64,000 nt of DNA, taken from assembly GCA_019454045.1 (NCBI GenBank), contig SKCR01029080.1, positions 186,001-250,000 of the forward strand, read 5' to 3'. Source of the stretch: Zanthoxylum bungeanum. Lineage: Eukaryota; Streptophyta; Magnoliopsida; Sapindales; Rutaceae. Each line of letters starts with the position of its first letter. Position 1 is the first letter of the stretch. The notes beneath the pieces are model-generated. The model was not told the origin of the DNA, did no database searches, and was given only the letters and a program-made list of their open reading frames with translations. This document shows positions 22,010 through 33,688 of the stretch, in pieces. The position numbers were made by a program, and so were the translations under genes.

Positions 22010-23525
22010 CAAAAATTCAATCCTTTCGGCGCCAATTTTTTTTTTAAAAAAATAGTTTCGGATTAAACCTAAAACGTACACAGCTAACATTAAGTCAATG
22101 AAACCTAAACCGTACAACCTGCTACGTGGTGCTATTACTATACAATATTAATAATATTGCATGGAAAAATAGAATAATTATAGATCAAAATTAAAGTAGC
22201 AGAAATGGGAATTTTTGTATTTCGTTTTCCGGTGATGTTATTGAAACGGAGAAGAAGAGAGAGGGGACATCGGTGTTAATAATGGCTTTGCTGTGTTTTT
22301 GTATGTATGCAAATTTAAGGGTAAGTGAAAAGTGAAAAAAATAGAGACATAATTTCCGTCGCTAATTAGAAATGGAAGTAAAATTATGTCGGCTAATTAG
22401 AAACAGAATTAAAAATCTGTAACTAATTAAAAAAGGAATTATTAACACCGGCTGTCCCCTCTCTCTTCTTCTCCGTTTCAATAATGTTGACGGCTGATTT
22501 TGGTCTCAGGGCAATACTGAAATATTACTCCCGAGACAATCCTCCCTCAATAGTGAATTTGTTTGGTTATGGGGGACCAAAGACAAATTTAGCAGAAAAC
22601 AGATAAATGCACCAATCAACATGGGGATTTAACGTGGTTCGGTGGATTTGGATCCGACCTACGTCCACAGACACAAACAGGATGATACTTTTATTATTCA
22701 AACATGCTTCTCGGATCTTTTTGTGTTTTTACAAGTCAGAGCTTGATTATTCTGCCCCCTTTACACATACTCTGCCCTCCTATTTATAACAGTACAGAAA
22801 TCAGACTCCTATTTGTATAAGAATTCCTAGTTGAATCAGTGTCCTCCTCTTGCAAGGATTCCTAGTCTAATATTGCCTTCACTTTTCTTGTTCCTCTTTG
22901 GATTCTGACTCATTACTTTTCCTCGTGAAAGTAGGATAACTTGTTATCTTATCCGCAAGAATAGGGTGTCATCTTCTTGAGCATATCTTGCCATCTGGTC
23001 GGTCTTCATGAAGTCGGTCATGATAGTCCTTTGTACTGAGAATGCTGCTGTCGACCTGATAGTTCCCGGTTATCTGAACCCAAGTGCTCGGTAACCGATC
23101 ATAACATGCTCGGTCTGAAACCAAAATGTGCTCGGTTTCTAAGCGTCGTGGCTGGTCTGAAACTGCAAGGTGTCTGGACCCTTAAAGTGGTCGGGTTGGC
23201 TTTAACGATCTCTCCTAAGGAGGGAATTACCCTTCTGTCCTCGTCGTGCTGCTTTAAATATCTTTATACCTGAAAACACCATCAACAAATAACATCACCG
23301 GAAAATGAAATACAGAAATTCCCATTTCTGCTACTTTAATTTTGATCTATAATTATTCTATTTTTCTCATGCAATATTATTAATATTGTATAGTAATAGC
23401 ACCACGTAGCAGGTTGTACGTTTTAGGTTTCATTGACTTAATGTTAGCGGTGTACGTTTTAGGTTTAATCCGTCTCTATTTTTTTTAAAAAAAAATGGCG
23501 CCGAAAGGATTGAATTTTTGGTAGG
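22010..23525. repeat. Internal inverted repeat of the CACTA element
   Basis: The left arm, about 22010-22284, matches the reverse complement of 22439-22484 plus 23293-23525. Shared landmarks are TTTCGGCGCC, CTACGTGGTGCTATTACTAT, TTCCGGTGATGTTATTGAAA and GAAGAAGAGAGAGGGGACA. The arms differ at scattered sites. The loop itself holds more subterminal-type units. Confidence 0.85.
22485..23287 (-). mobile_element. Solo LTR (803 bp) inside the CACTA right arm
   Basis: It starts TGTTGACGG and ends CATCAACA, with a perfect duplication AATAA (22480-22484, 23288-23292). Removing it restores the arm sequence TTTCAATAACATCACCGG. A minus-strand TATAAATAGG (about 22780-22789) suggests minus orientation. 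The family is not identified. Confidence 0.88.
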
Positions 23526-25636
23526 ATTGAAAGTTTTAAAATTAGCTACGAAATTTTATTTCCGTTTCTAATTAGCTACGGAATTATAATTCCGTTTCTA
23601 ATTAGCGATGGAAAATCCGTCTCTATTTTTTTAAAAAAAAAAATGGCGTTGAAAGGATTAAATTTTGGGGAGATTGAAAATTTTAAAATTAGCTACGGAA
23701 TTAAAATTCCGTAGCTAATTAAAATTCCGTAGTTAATTTTAAAATTTTCAATCCCTCCAATATTTTCAAAAATTTCATGCCTTACGAAAATTTAAAATAT
23801 CTATAACATTTACAAATCTTCCCGCTTCTCTTATCTTTTACTCTATATATACGCCACAATCTTTTTAACTCTCAACTCCAATACATCATCCAAACTTTTC
23901 TTGCTCAATTCCATATACCATCAAATTTTTATTTTCCTACTCAATTCCATATACCATCAAATTTTTTCATACCTCAACTCTCATTATCAATCTCTCATTT
24001 TTCTCATCTCCACTTTTAAATTTTTCTAAGAAACAAATACTAATATATTTTTTTTTGGTTTAAAGTGGCGTAAATGGATTGTGGTATGTCGAAGCTTGCG
24101 GTGGATATTACGGTGTCTTGTGGAATTGAAGATTTATATATAACATTAAAAAATTCAATTTCTTAAAATTTTCTACCATTCAAAAATTTAAAATTTTCAC
24201 TTATCTAAAATTTAAAAATTTACTCTATCTACAATTTATAAATTTCTCACATCTATATAATTATAAAATTTCACACCTCTATAAAATTTTAAAATTTTTT
24301 TCTTTCTAAAATTTAAAAATTTTTTTCTTTCTAAAATTTTAAAAGTTTCATGCATCTTTAAAATTTTAAAATTTCCCGCTCTCGAAAATTTTAAAATTTT
24401 CATTTTTAATTTTTTTTCAAAAAATATATAGCTATGGAATAGCTACGGAAATTCCGTCTCTAATTAGCAACAGAATCTTTATTTCGTCACTAAATAGTGA
24501 CAAAAAATTCGGTTTCTATTTAGAGACGGAAATACTTCCGTCGCTAAATAGAAACGGAAATTATTCCGTCGCTAATTAGAGACGGAAATTTTTCCGTCGT
24601 TAATTAGAGACGGAATTTTCTTCGCTATATAGAGACGGAATAAAATTCTGTCGCTAACTTTAGCGACAAATGAAATATTTTCGTTGCTATTTTTTTTGCG
24701 ACCAACAAAATAGAGACATAATTTTTCCATCGCTATTCTGTCGCTAGTGGTCAGTTAGCTACGGATTTTTCCGTCGCTATTTGACAGTTTTCTTGTAGTG
24801 TTTATCCATCACGGAATAAAATTTCATGTCCATAATTCACCCACTCATAAATTATGACGATCACAGATAATCTCGCTAAACTATGCAAGTCGAGGTAATT
24901 GCATATGTATAATCCCTCTATCACAAGCTATCCATATTATACTCGGGATATAGATAGGAAAGTCAAATCCTTAAGGCATAATATAGTCGACTTATAAATT
25001 TATGATCTCTAAATAACACTCAGAATTCGCTTTCGCAGTGTACCACAACCATGGATTTACTAGATCGCAAACACATACATGATACCTATGCCATGTATAC
25101 AGGACTAACAGATTCAATCTGATACTCACAGGAAATCATGAGCATGAGTCCACACCCAATGAGCAGGCAGATGTTTGATCTAAATAGATCAGTGACATGA
25201 CTGCCATCAAAGTGTGGATGATGTCTCATACATCCACAGTGGTATCTCAAGTCGAATGACCACTATGCTATTCGACTCGAGAAGATTCCTATTGACATTA
25301 GTGACCATCTATTAGGAAATATTGGGTGAGTCGTTCAATATTTATCAAATAAATACCGACACGTCTATACGAGTCTCTCAAGACTCATGGTTCATTGGGA
25401 AAAATAATCGGACTAAGTCTCGATATATGACATGTACTAGTCTAGCGGATTTTACTAACCGACCTGTGTCAGTAAATCTTGACCATGAATTTTATTTGAG
25501 AATATCAACTTATAGTGACACTTCCTAATGTCAATTACAAATTACATTGAAACTGCGTACTACGTTGTAAATTCTGGGGTATTTGTCTAATATATTGATA
25601 AATGCGGTTTATACCCACTTAATCCTGCATTCTTAG

Positions 25637-27498
25637 TGTTGGACAATTATGACCCATAACATCACTATTTGTAAAAGACATTGTGTTTTTGTACAAATTA
25701 ACTATGTGACAAAAGGAAATTGCTATTTTATCATTATTGTAATTATATTACTTGGATATATAATGATAAAAGTCCATATGGTTAAATCAGATTAATAAGA
25801 TATGAGACAGTATTAATCCACGAATGGTTTAATCATTAAATATCCCTAGTCGAAGTATTATCGAGACTGAACATTGATAATGCTGAATAGACTAGTATTA
25901 CACTTGTGCGCGTTATGGAAGCTTAACGGCATAGTTCTCATATATTTAGGTATTGGATACTTATGCAAGTGTAATAAGAGGTTTTGTTAGCCGTTGGACC
26001 GAGAACAGTTCGCTCTGGATAGACCCACTCGGAATCTCATTGGTAGTATGACTATGTGTCTATGGGAATCTGAATCAGGGTAGGTGTATGTGATCTTTAA
26101 CTTGAGACTTACGTCGCTATTACTTGCGACAATCAGTTTACTTTGGTATTGGTAGTTTGGAGCTTTAACGAGTTCTGTGTACGCCTGTATTGGATTTACT
26201 GAGAATCGTAGTGTATTGGATGTGATGTCAAGATGGAAGTATCACTTCAGTCATATGAAGATGATGGTCATACAGGATACAGAACTAGTACTCTAAAACA
26301 CTGCAACTATCGGGAAAGTATGACTAGGTCATGACTTTCCGATTACAGAGACTAGTTACTCGGGATCCGATATATGCTTCGTACGGGGCAGACACGGAGC
26401 CAGCCCTAGGCCTAGTATGTGACATCTGATACTGGATCGTATTACGCATTACTTAGTATTACTACGTCAGATACAGATTATATTCCTCGGTGAATATTTC
26501 TGGAGAATTGGGTAGGCACGGTACTTTGCTAGAAGCCAACCATGTCTTGTAAATCGGTGAGAACGTGGTACGAGGTACGCACGTATTCGAATAGTCCGAC
26601 AACCGTATTTACTGCCAACATATCCAGTAATCTCTTGGGTCGCTTCCCAAATATTCACCAATGACATTTGACTCGAATAGAATTAATCTGGGATTAATTA
26701 TGAGAGAGAAAATTAATCTGGGATTAGTTACGGCACGAATTAATCTGCGATTAAATTCGTATAAAAGAGAGAGAACGCGATTAATTTAGAATTAATCGAT
26801 AAAATAATTTTAATAGTTAAATTGGATTTTTCTATTTAATTTATTTATTTGGGCTAAAATAATATATCACATATATTAATTGAAATCAGATTTCAATACG
26901 AAATTAAAATTGGATTTTAATTTGGGTAAACGAATTAATTTGGAATTAATTTGAAAGCGACTATCGTAATAATTTTACGAGACATAATTATTTAATTAGA
27001 TTGAATTTTATTATGTCGCGACGAAAATTCGTAAATTCGGAATTAAACAAACACGGGCCCAAGTCTAATTGTATGTTGGAGAAGCCAACTTAAATTTTGA
27101 ATTTAAATGAGGTGGGACCCATGACTTACATCAAATGTCTAACATTGATGGAAGTAGTTGGGAATATTAATTGGAGCCTTTAAACACACAACAACCAAGT
27201 TTTGTAATACAACACTATTCACTCTCTTCTCTTTTCTCACCATTGCCGAATTCTCTCAACTTTGGAAGTGAAATTTTTGCTTCAAAAATTTCTTAAAGCT
27301 AACACTTAGAGAGTCATATGAGGTGTTAGGAAAACTCACCCAAGGCAAAAATAACACAACAAAAGCTTGGAGCTTCATCCAAAAGAGCAAAATTTCGAAT
27401 TTTCTCCATATCAATGTAAGTATTTCCGCAATTTTACTTGATTATTTCACACTTGAAATCATGTTTAGGATCTTGGAAGCATGTCTTAGAGACTTACA
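25637..27498 (+). mobile_element. Solo LTR (1862 bp) in G 5' LTR
   Basis: It starts TGTTGGACAATTATGACCC and ends GACTTACA. The duplication is CTTAG (25632-25636) against CATAG (27499-27503); removing it rejoins G's LTR exactly as in the 3' copy (CATTCTTAGCTTA). No open frame of note and no internal domain is present. Strand is inferred from leader-like sequence in the right third. The family is not identified. Confidence 0.82.
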
Positions 27499-27870
27499 CA
27501 TAGCTTATTATTTTGTTAGATTCTGTATCATTTAATGTATTTGTAGTTTGTTTTATGTTTTATTTGTAGGAAGCATTAAGACATGGATCTTGGAGTAATT
27601 GTACGTGTTTTGTGAACCTACGGACGCATCAGAAACACACGGGAAGAGCGGAAAATATAGAAATCAGCATCCAAAAAATTACCCTTGCGTCGCGACGCCA
27701 ACTTCCTGGCGTCGCAACGCGTCCACAAAATCCTAACATGGTAAATTCCCGCACGTTAGGCACCGCGATGCCACTTTCCGACACCGCGGTGCCCCGACAG
27801 ACTCCCATAAGCTTAATTTGGTCGTGTTTACATGCATAAGGACTCCAAGACTTTTCTATAAATACATAAA

Positions 27871-30392
27871 TGTTAGGGTTGGTGCTCTAAGTGCCAATTC
27901 GGATCGTATTTATGTCCGATTCATGAATACAAATAATTTTTTTCCATAATATTACTTATTTAATGGTAGCACCTCTTGCTTTTATATACATATTCGATCT
28001 AATTATGATTAGATTGAAACTAAATATGATTTAGTGATATGTATATATTAGACAAAGACCATATGATTTACAACATAGTGCGCAGTTACAACGTAGTTTG
28101 TAATTGACATTGGGAAGCATCACTATAAGTTGTATATTCTCAAATAAAGTTCCCGGTCAAGATTTACTTACACGGGTCGGTTAGTAAAATCCGCTGAGAC
28201 CAGTACATGTTGTATATCGAGACTTGGTCCGATGGTTTATCCCAATGAACCATGAGTCTTGGGAGACTCGTATAGACGTGTAGATATTTATTTGATAAAC
28301 ACTGAACGACTCACCGAAGATTTCCTAATAGATGGTACACCAACGTCAATAGAAATCTTCTCGAGTCGAGTAGCATAGTGGTCATTCGACTTGAGATACC
28401 ACTATGGATATATGAGATATCCTCCACACTTTGATGGCAGTCACGTCACCGATCTATTTAGATCAGACCTCTGCCTGTTCATTGGGCATGGACTGATGCT
28501 CATGATATTCTATTAGTATCAGATAAAATATGCCAGTCATGTGTACAGGGCATAGGTATCATGAACGTTTTTGCGATCTAGTAAATCCATGGCCGTGGTA
28601 TAATTTGGTAGCGAGTTTCGAGTATTTTTTAGAGATCGTAAATTTAAAAGTCGACTATATTATACCTTAGAGATTTGACATTCTTATCTATATCTCCGGT
28701 ATAATATTGATAGCCTGTGACAAAGGGATTATACGTATGCAATGACCTCGACTTGCATAGTTTAGCGAAATTATACGTGGTCATCATAATTCATGAGTGT
28801 GTGAATTATGGACACTGAATTGGATTCCGTGACGAATAAACCTAAACTTAGAGAGTCTCATAATATGAAGTGTACTCGTTGAGCACTTGGGCAACGCGTT
28901 ATGAATAATATAGATTATTCATAATACTTCACCGGATTAAATGAGTTAATTCGAATCATTTAAACGGTTAAACGAAAATACATGCATAAGAGGCATTTCG
29001 GTCAATTAATAATTAATATGTATTTGTATTTGATATAAAATTTGATTTGATACATATTAATTAATTGTCAAAAGAGACTTTGACACATTTCATTAATATA
29101 TATATTATATATTTGTTATTTAATGTAAATAAAATACGTATATAATAATAATCGCATTAATTAATTATTTATGTATTTAAATATTAAATATCTAGATAAT
29201 TAAATTATATCAATATTACATAATTGTTATGCAATATGTTTGATTATTATTGGTTACATGTGGCATGATTTTATTAAGCTTAAAGTTTACAAATTGTATT
29301 TGTTAACTTAAAGCTTATTATTATTTAATTAGATTAAAAATGACCAAATGATCAAAATGCTCATCCCCCTCCAAAGTCGGTTATGTTTCTTTATAAAGTA
29401 AGAAAATTTTATTTTTCTCTTTCAACAAGCTCTCATGGCCGAACCTCCATAGACAAAAGCTCCCAAATTTTTGTTTAAAGAAACAAGGAAGAAAGTGAAG
29501 AAATCAAGAAAATGTTTAAGGAAATTAGGAGATTTGGAGGTAATCTTAATAACTCTTAAACTTAGAAAGTTTTTTTCTTGTTCTTGAGCATCTAGAAAAA
29601 TTCTAGGGTTTCTTCCTTTCTTATATTTTGGGCCTTTTTTATTTGGACGATGGATTTGGAGGCTTAATGCATGTGTGAAGTTAGATTAGATAATATTAGT
29701 GTAATATTAATTCAATTTTATCATTTGATGACTTGTTGTCTTTCTAGAGTGTTATGAACACTCTTTTAACTCCTAGAATTTTTCTTGGGTTCTTCATTTG
29801 TGGTGACTTTGGTTGGTGTAAGTATTAATATGATTAATATTGAGAAAATTTGATTTAAAGCATGAAAAATGATATTTTTAGTTACCAAATCAGATCTGAA
29901 AATTTTATATTTTTGGTGATGAAAATTATATTATATAAATGTATTGTATGTTTTTTGGGCATTGGAACAATTGCTGGAAATTATTTCGGAGTTGAAATAT
30001 GCGAAAACGGCGAAAAACGGCGTTACCGGGTGAGTTTCAGGCTTACCGGGTGTCCGCTGTCCAAACAGTGAATTGGTCATTGTTCGAGAAGTCCATGAAC
30101 TGCCCAAGTACTATTGGGGTTGACCTGGGCAGCCCCCGTGTTTATTGATTGGTCGGTTCGGACAAAAACGTGTTTCATGCCACTTTGCGGAAAAATATTT
30201 TTTTTAAAAGTTTCGCAATGTTTCTAACCTATTTATGTTGTTATTTGATATCGAATAAATATGTTTAGGTGAAATATGAATGAATTATTCATATTGGATA
30301 TTGAATAATTTATTCGGTAACTTTAAAAGTTTTAAAGTTACGATTTCTCCCGAACCGCGCGCTTCCGCTGCTCCTGCGCTAAAACCCCAACA
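27871..30392 (+). repeat. B 5' LTR (2522 bp)
   Basis: It starts TGTTAGGGTTGGTGCTC and ends AAAACCCCAACA. A TATA-like TATAAA lies at 29392-29397. Near the right end is a GC-rich block (about 30010-30150) conserved in C. Confidence 0.92.
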
Positions 30393-30396
30393 AAAA

Positions 30397-30416
30397 TGGT
30401 ATCAAACCGGGTCTGA
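30397..30416 (+). other. B primer-binding site
   Basis: TGGTATCAAACCGGGTCTGA is a mutated form of the Met-tRNA site; C and E keep forms closer to TGGTATCAGAGCGAGTC. Confidence 0.75.
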
Positions 30417-30750
30417 TCCTTCATCCATTACATTTTTCATGCTTGATATATGATATATAATCCAATTTTTATATTTACACATGCATGTATTTTAGATGTT
30501 TATAATTTTCGGTTCTACGCTAACAGAAAACATAACAGAGATTTAATGGTTAAGTTAAGTTATGTCTTCCCATGTAGAATTGAACTGTTGAGAAATTGAT
30601 CTAGATTAAAATCTACATTTGATGTAGAGCATAACCCTCTTTAGGAATATCCCCGCTTAAATAAGACATTAAAGTAACTAGTATTAGGAATACTTGTTTC
30701 TTGGTCCGCCTTGTCAGTACAGATGCAAATGATTTTATGATGCTATAGTT

Positions 30751-31049
30751 GTATCATGCCAAACTATTCAGTTATGGCTGATGGTAGTTCAGTTGCGCCG
30801 GTAGAACTTATATGATAAGAGACAAATTCAAGTGAAAGTGTAAATCCTGAACGTACCAAAGCTATTAGGACTATATCGGTAGCTTGAGTTTGTCACTGAC
30901 AAGTGAAGCCTTGATACGCCTCATTTTGAACGTGCCAAAGCTGTCATAACGAGAAATGGTCAGGATCAAAATCAAGAGTCATAGTGAATGTGATTGATAA
31001 TGAGTTGTCTGCCTGTGAATATACGTAGGCGAGAACGTGCCAAAGCTGT
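30751..31049 (+). repeat. Four-copy motif GAACGTGCCAAAGCTGT in B leader
   Basis: Copies or near copies occur at 30751-30767, 30849-30863, 30928-30944 and 31033-31049, spaced by roughly 80-105 bp of unrelated sequence. The reverse complement occurs four times in the matching region of C (45033, 45135, 45216, 45313) and at least three times in E (55906, 56086, 56181). The role is unknown. Confidence 0.75.
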
Positions 31050-32379
31050 GAGTCGAAATACATTCATGGGGTCCACTTCTCACTATGTAATTCAATTTAA
31101 TTATTGGATTCTCGTTTTCCATTGGGGATTACGGTATTATGTAAAGTAGTGGGAGGCACTACTGGGTTAAAAATCCATAACTAAGGCAGTGTGTAATATT
31201 ATGAAAAGGGCAGCTTATGTTTTCCTTATTCTATATTATTGATAGAATTGAAATTCTAATTCACTGCATGCATATTATTTGTATATGTTTGCTGACTTTC
31301 CTTATGGTTGCAGATTTCTAGAATAGGTTCTAGATTTAGAGTAGGTTTGGATATTGTTAGATTAGACAAAGCCATCGGTAACTGTTGTTCCAATTTTCTT
31401 GGAAAATCAAGATGGTTAGTGACTTAGTTACTAATTCACATTAGGTAATCTAAATATATACCAGTTTTAGGATATAATAATCTAGAGAGAATAGTTTCTT
31501 TTGCAGTAAGAATTGACCTGAATTAGTTCATGTCTCGAGATTCTTGACTAACATTAAGAAAACCTCATTAGGTATTTATTTATCTGATAATGACGTTTCT
31601 TGGCTTTAGTGACCTTTAGAGGTAGTGTGTCTGACACAATTTGCTAGTCAATTATTTACAATTGTTGTGAATAGTTGAAGGCAAATTATAAAGCTGAAGA
31701 AGAGAAGATGCGTACAGTTGTCTGTAAAAAATACCGATTTTCACAACACGACAACTATAGGTATTGGATACTAGATCTCCCGTCTAGTTATTTAAAATAA
31801 TGTTTAATGATTGTTTTGATATTTGATATCACAACTTGCGACTATTGGATAGTTACTTGTTCTTTATAAATAATTTTTACATATTTTAATACGACTAGTA
31901 GTTTCATTGATGAAGAGATAAACATGAAGAAAAATATTTGGTTAACTAAATAATTTAGAACAGTGCTTTATGAGTTTTTATCACATAAATATTAGATGTT
32001 TATTTTGTATGGTAAATGATGGTCTGATACGAGATCACACCACACATCATTATCCATTTAATGAATATTGTATTCGGGAAATGATTAAATCTCATTTAAC
32101 CAATGATTGTCATTAAACCATAGATATAAGATTGTTCATAACTTACTAAGATCAAGTTTGGAACTTGATTAAGCTTTCGTTATGAATCGTTCATAAAATG
32201 TGCAAATTATTTGCGCACCAAAAGCAAAGTAAGCTTATTAAAGGTTTGACATTTATAGTATGACAGTGAGAAAGGTTATACTCAACAATCTATTGTAGAT
32301 TTTGAGGAAACTTGTCTCTAGTCACATTAATTGAACAATTAAAGGTCTGTTGGTTAATGTTGATATTAAACTATGTATT

Positions 32380-33330
32380 TTGGCTAAAGAATGAAAAATG
32401 GCGTTCCTGAATGGTTTCTTTGAAGAAGAGATTTGTAGTGATTTCTTTGTTTGAAGAGTTCATTCTAGAATGGCCCTGAAGTTTGTATTCTACTAAGATC
32501 ACGGTTTGATATACAAGCTTATAGAGCCTATTATAGACTCAGATGAGCTTTCCGAAAATCTGTGTTCTGTAATTTTGATATTAGTCAGATTGTCTAATTT
32601 TATCAAAGCATAGAGAATACATATTTGATAGTAGGGTTAGTGGGAGCGTACCAATTTCTTTCTAATGTTATATATCCTAACGAAATTATCATTATTAATA
32701 TAATAATGATATGTTTGTAAGGAAAAAGGTTTACCTAAGTCTTTTTTTCTCTGTGAAAGTAGTGAGAGTAATATCTGTTATATTTGATATAAAGTTTTCA
32801 TATACGATATAAAAACAAGAGACTTTTGAGATACTCTCATTAGTCGTGCATTAGATATGATCTAATAAATGACACAACAAGACTACCTGTGTGACAATTA
32901 GTATAACTGTTTTGACAGTTAGTGTGTCTCTTCTATATAGTATTCATCTTTCATAGAGGATGATTCATTTATCGAAAGAGAAATTGATTAGAATGCTAGT
33001 CATTTATGCATCATAGGATGATGACATAATGAATATTATATTATGTGCGATTAAAAATATCAATTTAATCGTAATTGTTACAAGCTATTTTGATACCTTA
33101 TAGACCATAGGATGTGTCTTGAAACAAGTTCTTTGTTATCTTTGAGATGTTAAGAATGAGTTTCTTATTCATAGAGAATATAGTCTGCAACGATTATGGT
33201 CAGATTAGTTTTGAGTCTAATTCTGATGTTAGAAAGTCTACGTCATATAGAGTCAGAAAAGATACAGTGGGAGTGTCACGGTTATTCTACTGTATTAGTG
33301 GAATTAGTTGTAACATATGAAGTATTAACT
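32380..33330 (+). pseudogene. Decayed copia pol (RT and RNase H) in B
   Basis: Short stretches of copia pol survive between stops and shifts. The reverse-transcriptase start reads AFLNGFFEEEIC at 32401-32436, followed about 70 bp later by a trace of the KVCxLxRSxYGLKQAxRxW segment. A FSMKDLGE-like trace lies near 32750-32800. The RNase H start DVRKSTS is at 33225-33245. No integrase or protease could be recognised upstream. The same broken order, inverted, is seen in C and E. Confidence 0.68.
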
Positions 33331-33688
33331 TGTGAAGTTGCATAGTGACCATATAGATTAGAAGTTTTGATATTAGTGTTGTGTTTGCGGTTGTCTCATC
33401 ATATTTGGATTTGATCTCTAAACACATAGACAACTTAGTAGCTGTAGCACAATATTGATGTCGCATCTGAGTCATATTCATGTATAACTTAGGTTATACA
33501 ATATATGAATGATGTTAGCTAAGGGAAACGATTGGGTTTGTTGGACAAACTCAATTTTTTATAACAGACCTACTTCTTATTGCCTACCTCTTGAGTACTA
33601 GGTGAGCTCTTGAGGGCCATGAGTATGTGATACACATTGAGATGTGTATATGATACCGTGGATTGGCACTAGAGCAAGTGGGAGAAAT

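Larger units (their letters stand above)
21180..24800. mobile_element. Non-autonomous fold-back CACTA (En/Spm) transposon
   Basis: Termini are CACTACAAGAAA at 21180 and its complement TTTCTTGTAGTG ending at 24800, flanked by the 3-bp duplication TTT (21177-21179, 24801-24803). Both ends carry many subterminal units of the type ATTCCGTCGCTAATTAGA in opposite orientation, the usual binding sites of CACTA transposase. There is no transposase gene. The interior is also an inverted repeat around a loop at about 22285-22438, so most of the element forms one large palindrome. A solo LTR (22485-23287) interrupts the right arm. Confidence 0.93.

Noticed and set aside
21190..24780. CRISPR-like regular repeats
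   Set aside because: These are CACTA subterminal repeats, in both orientations and without unique spacers.
26467..26667. Minus-strand frame in the 1862-bp solo LTR
   Set aside because: No family resemblance; length is as expected by chance.
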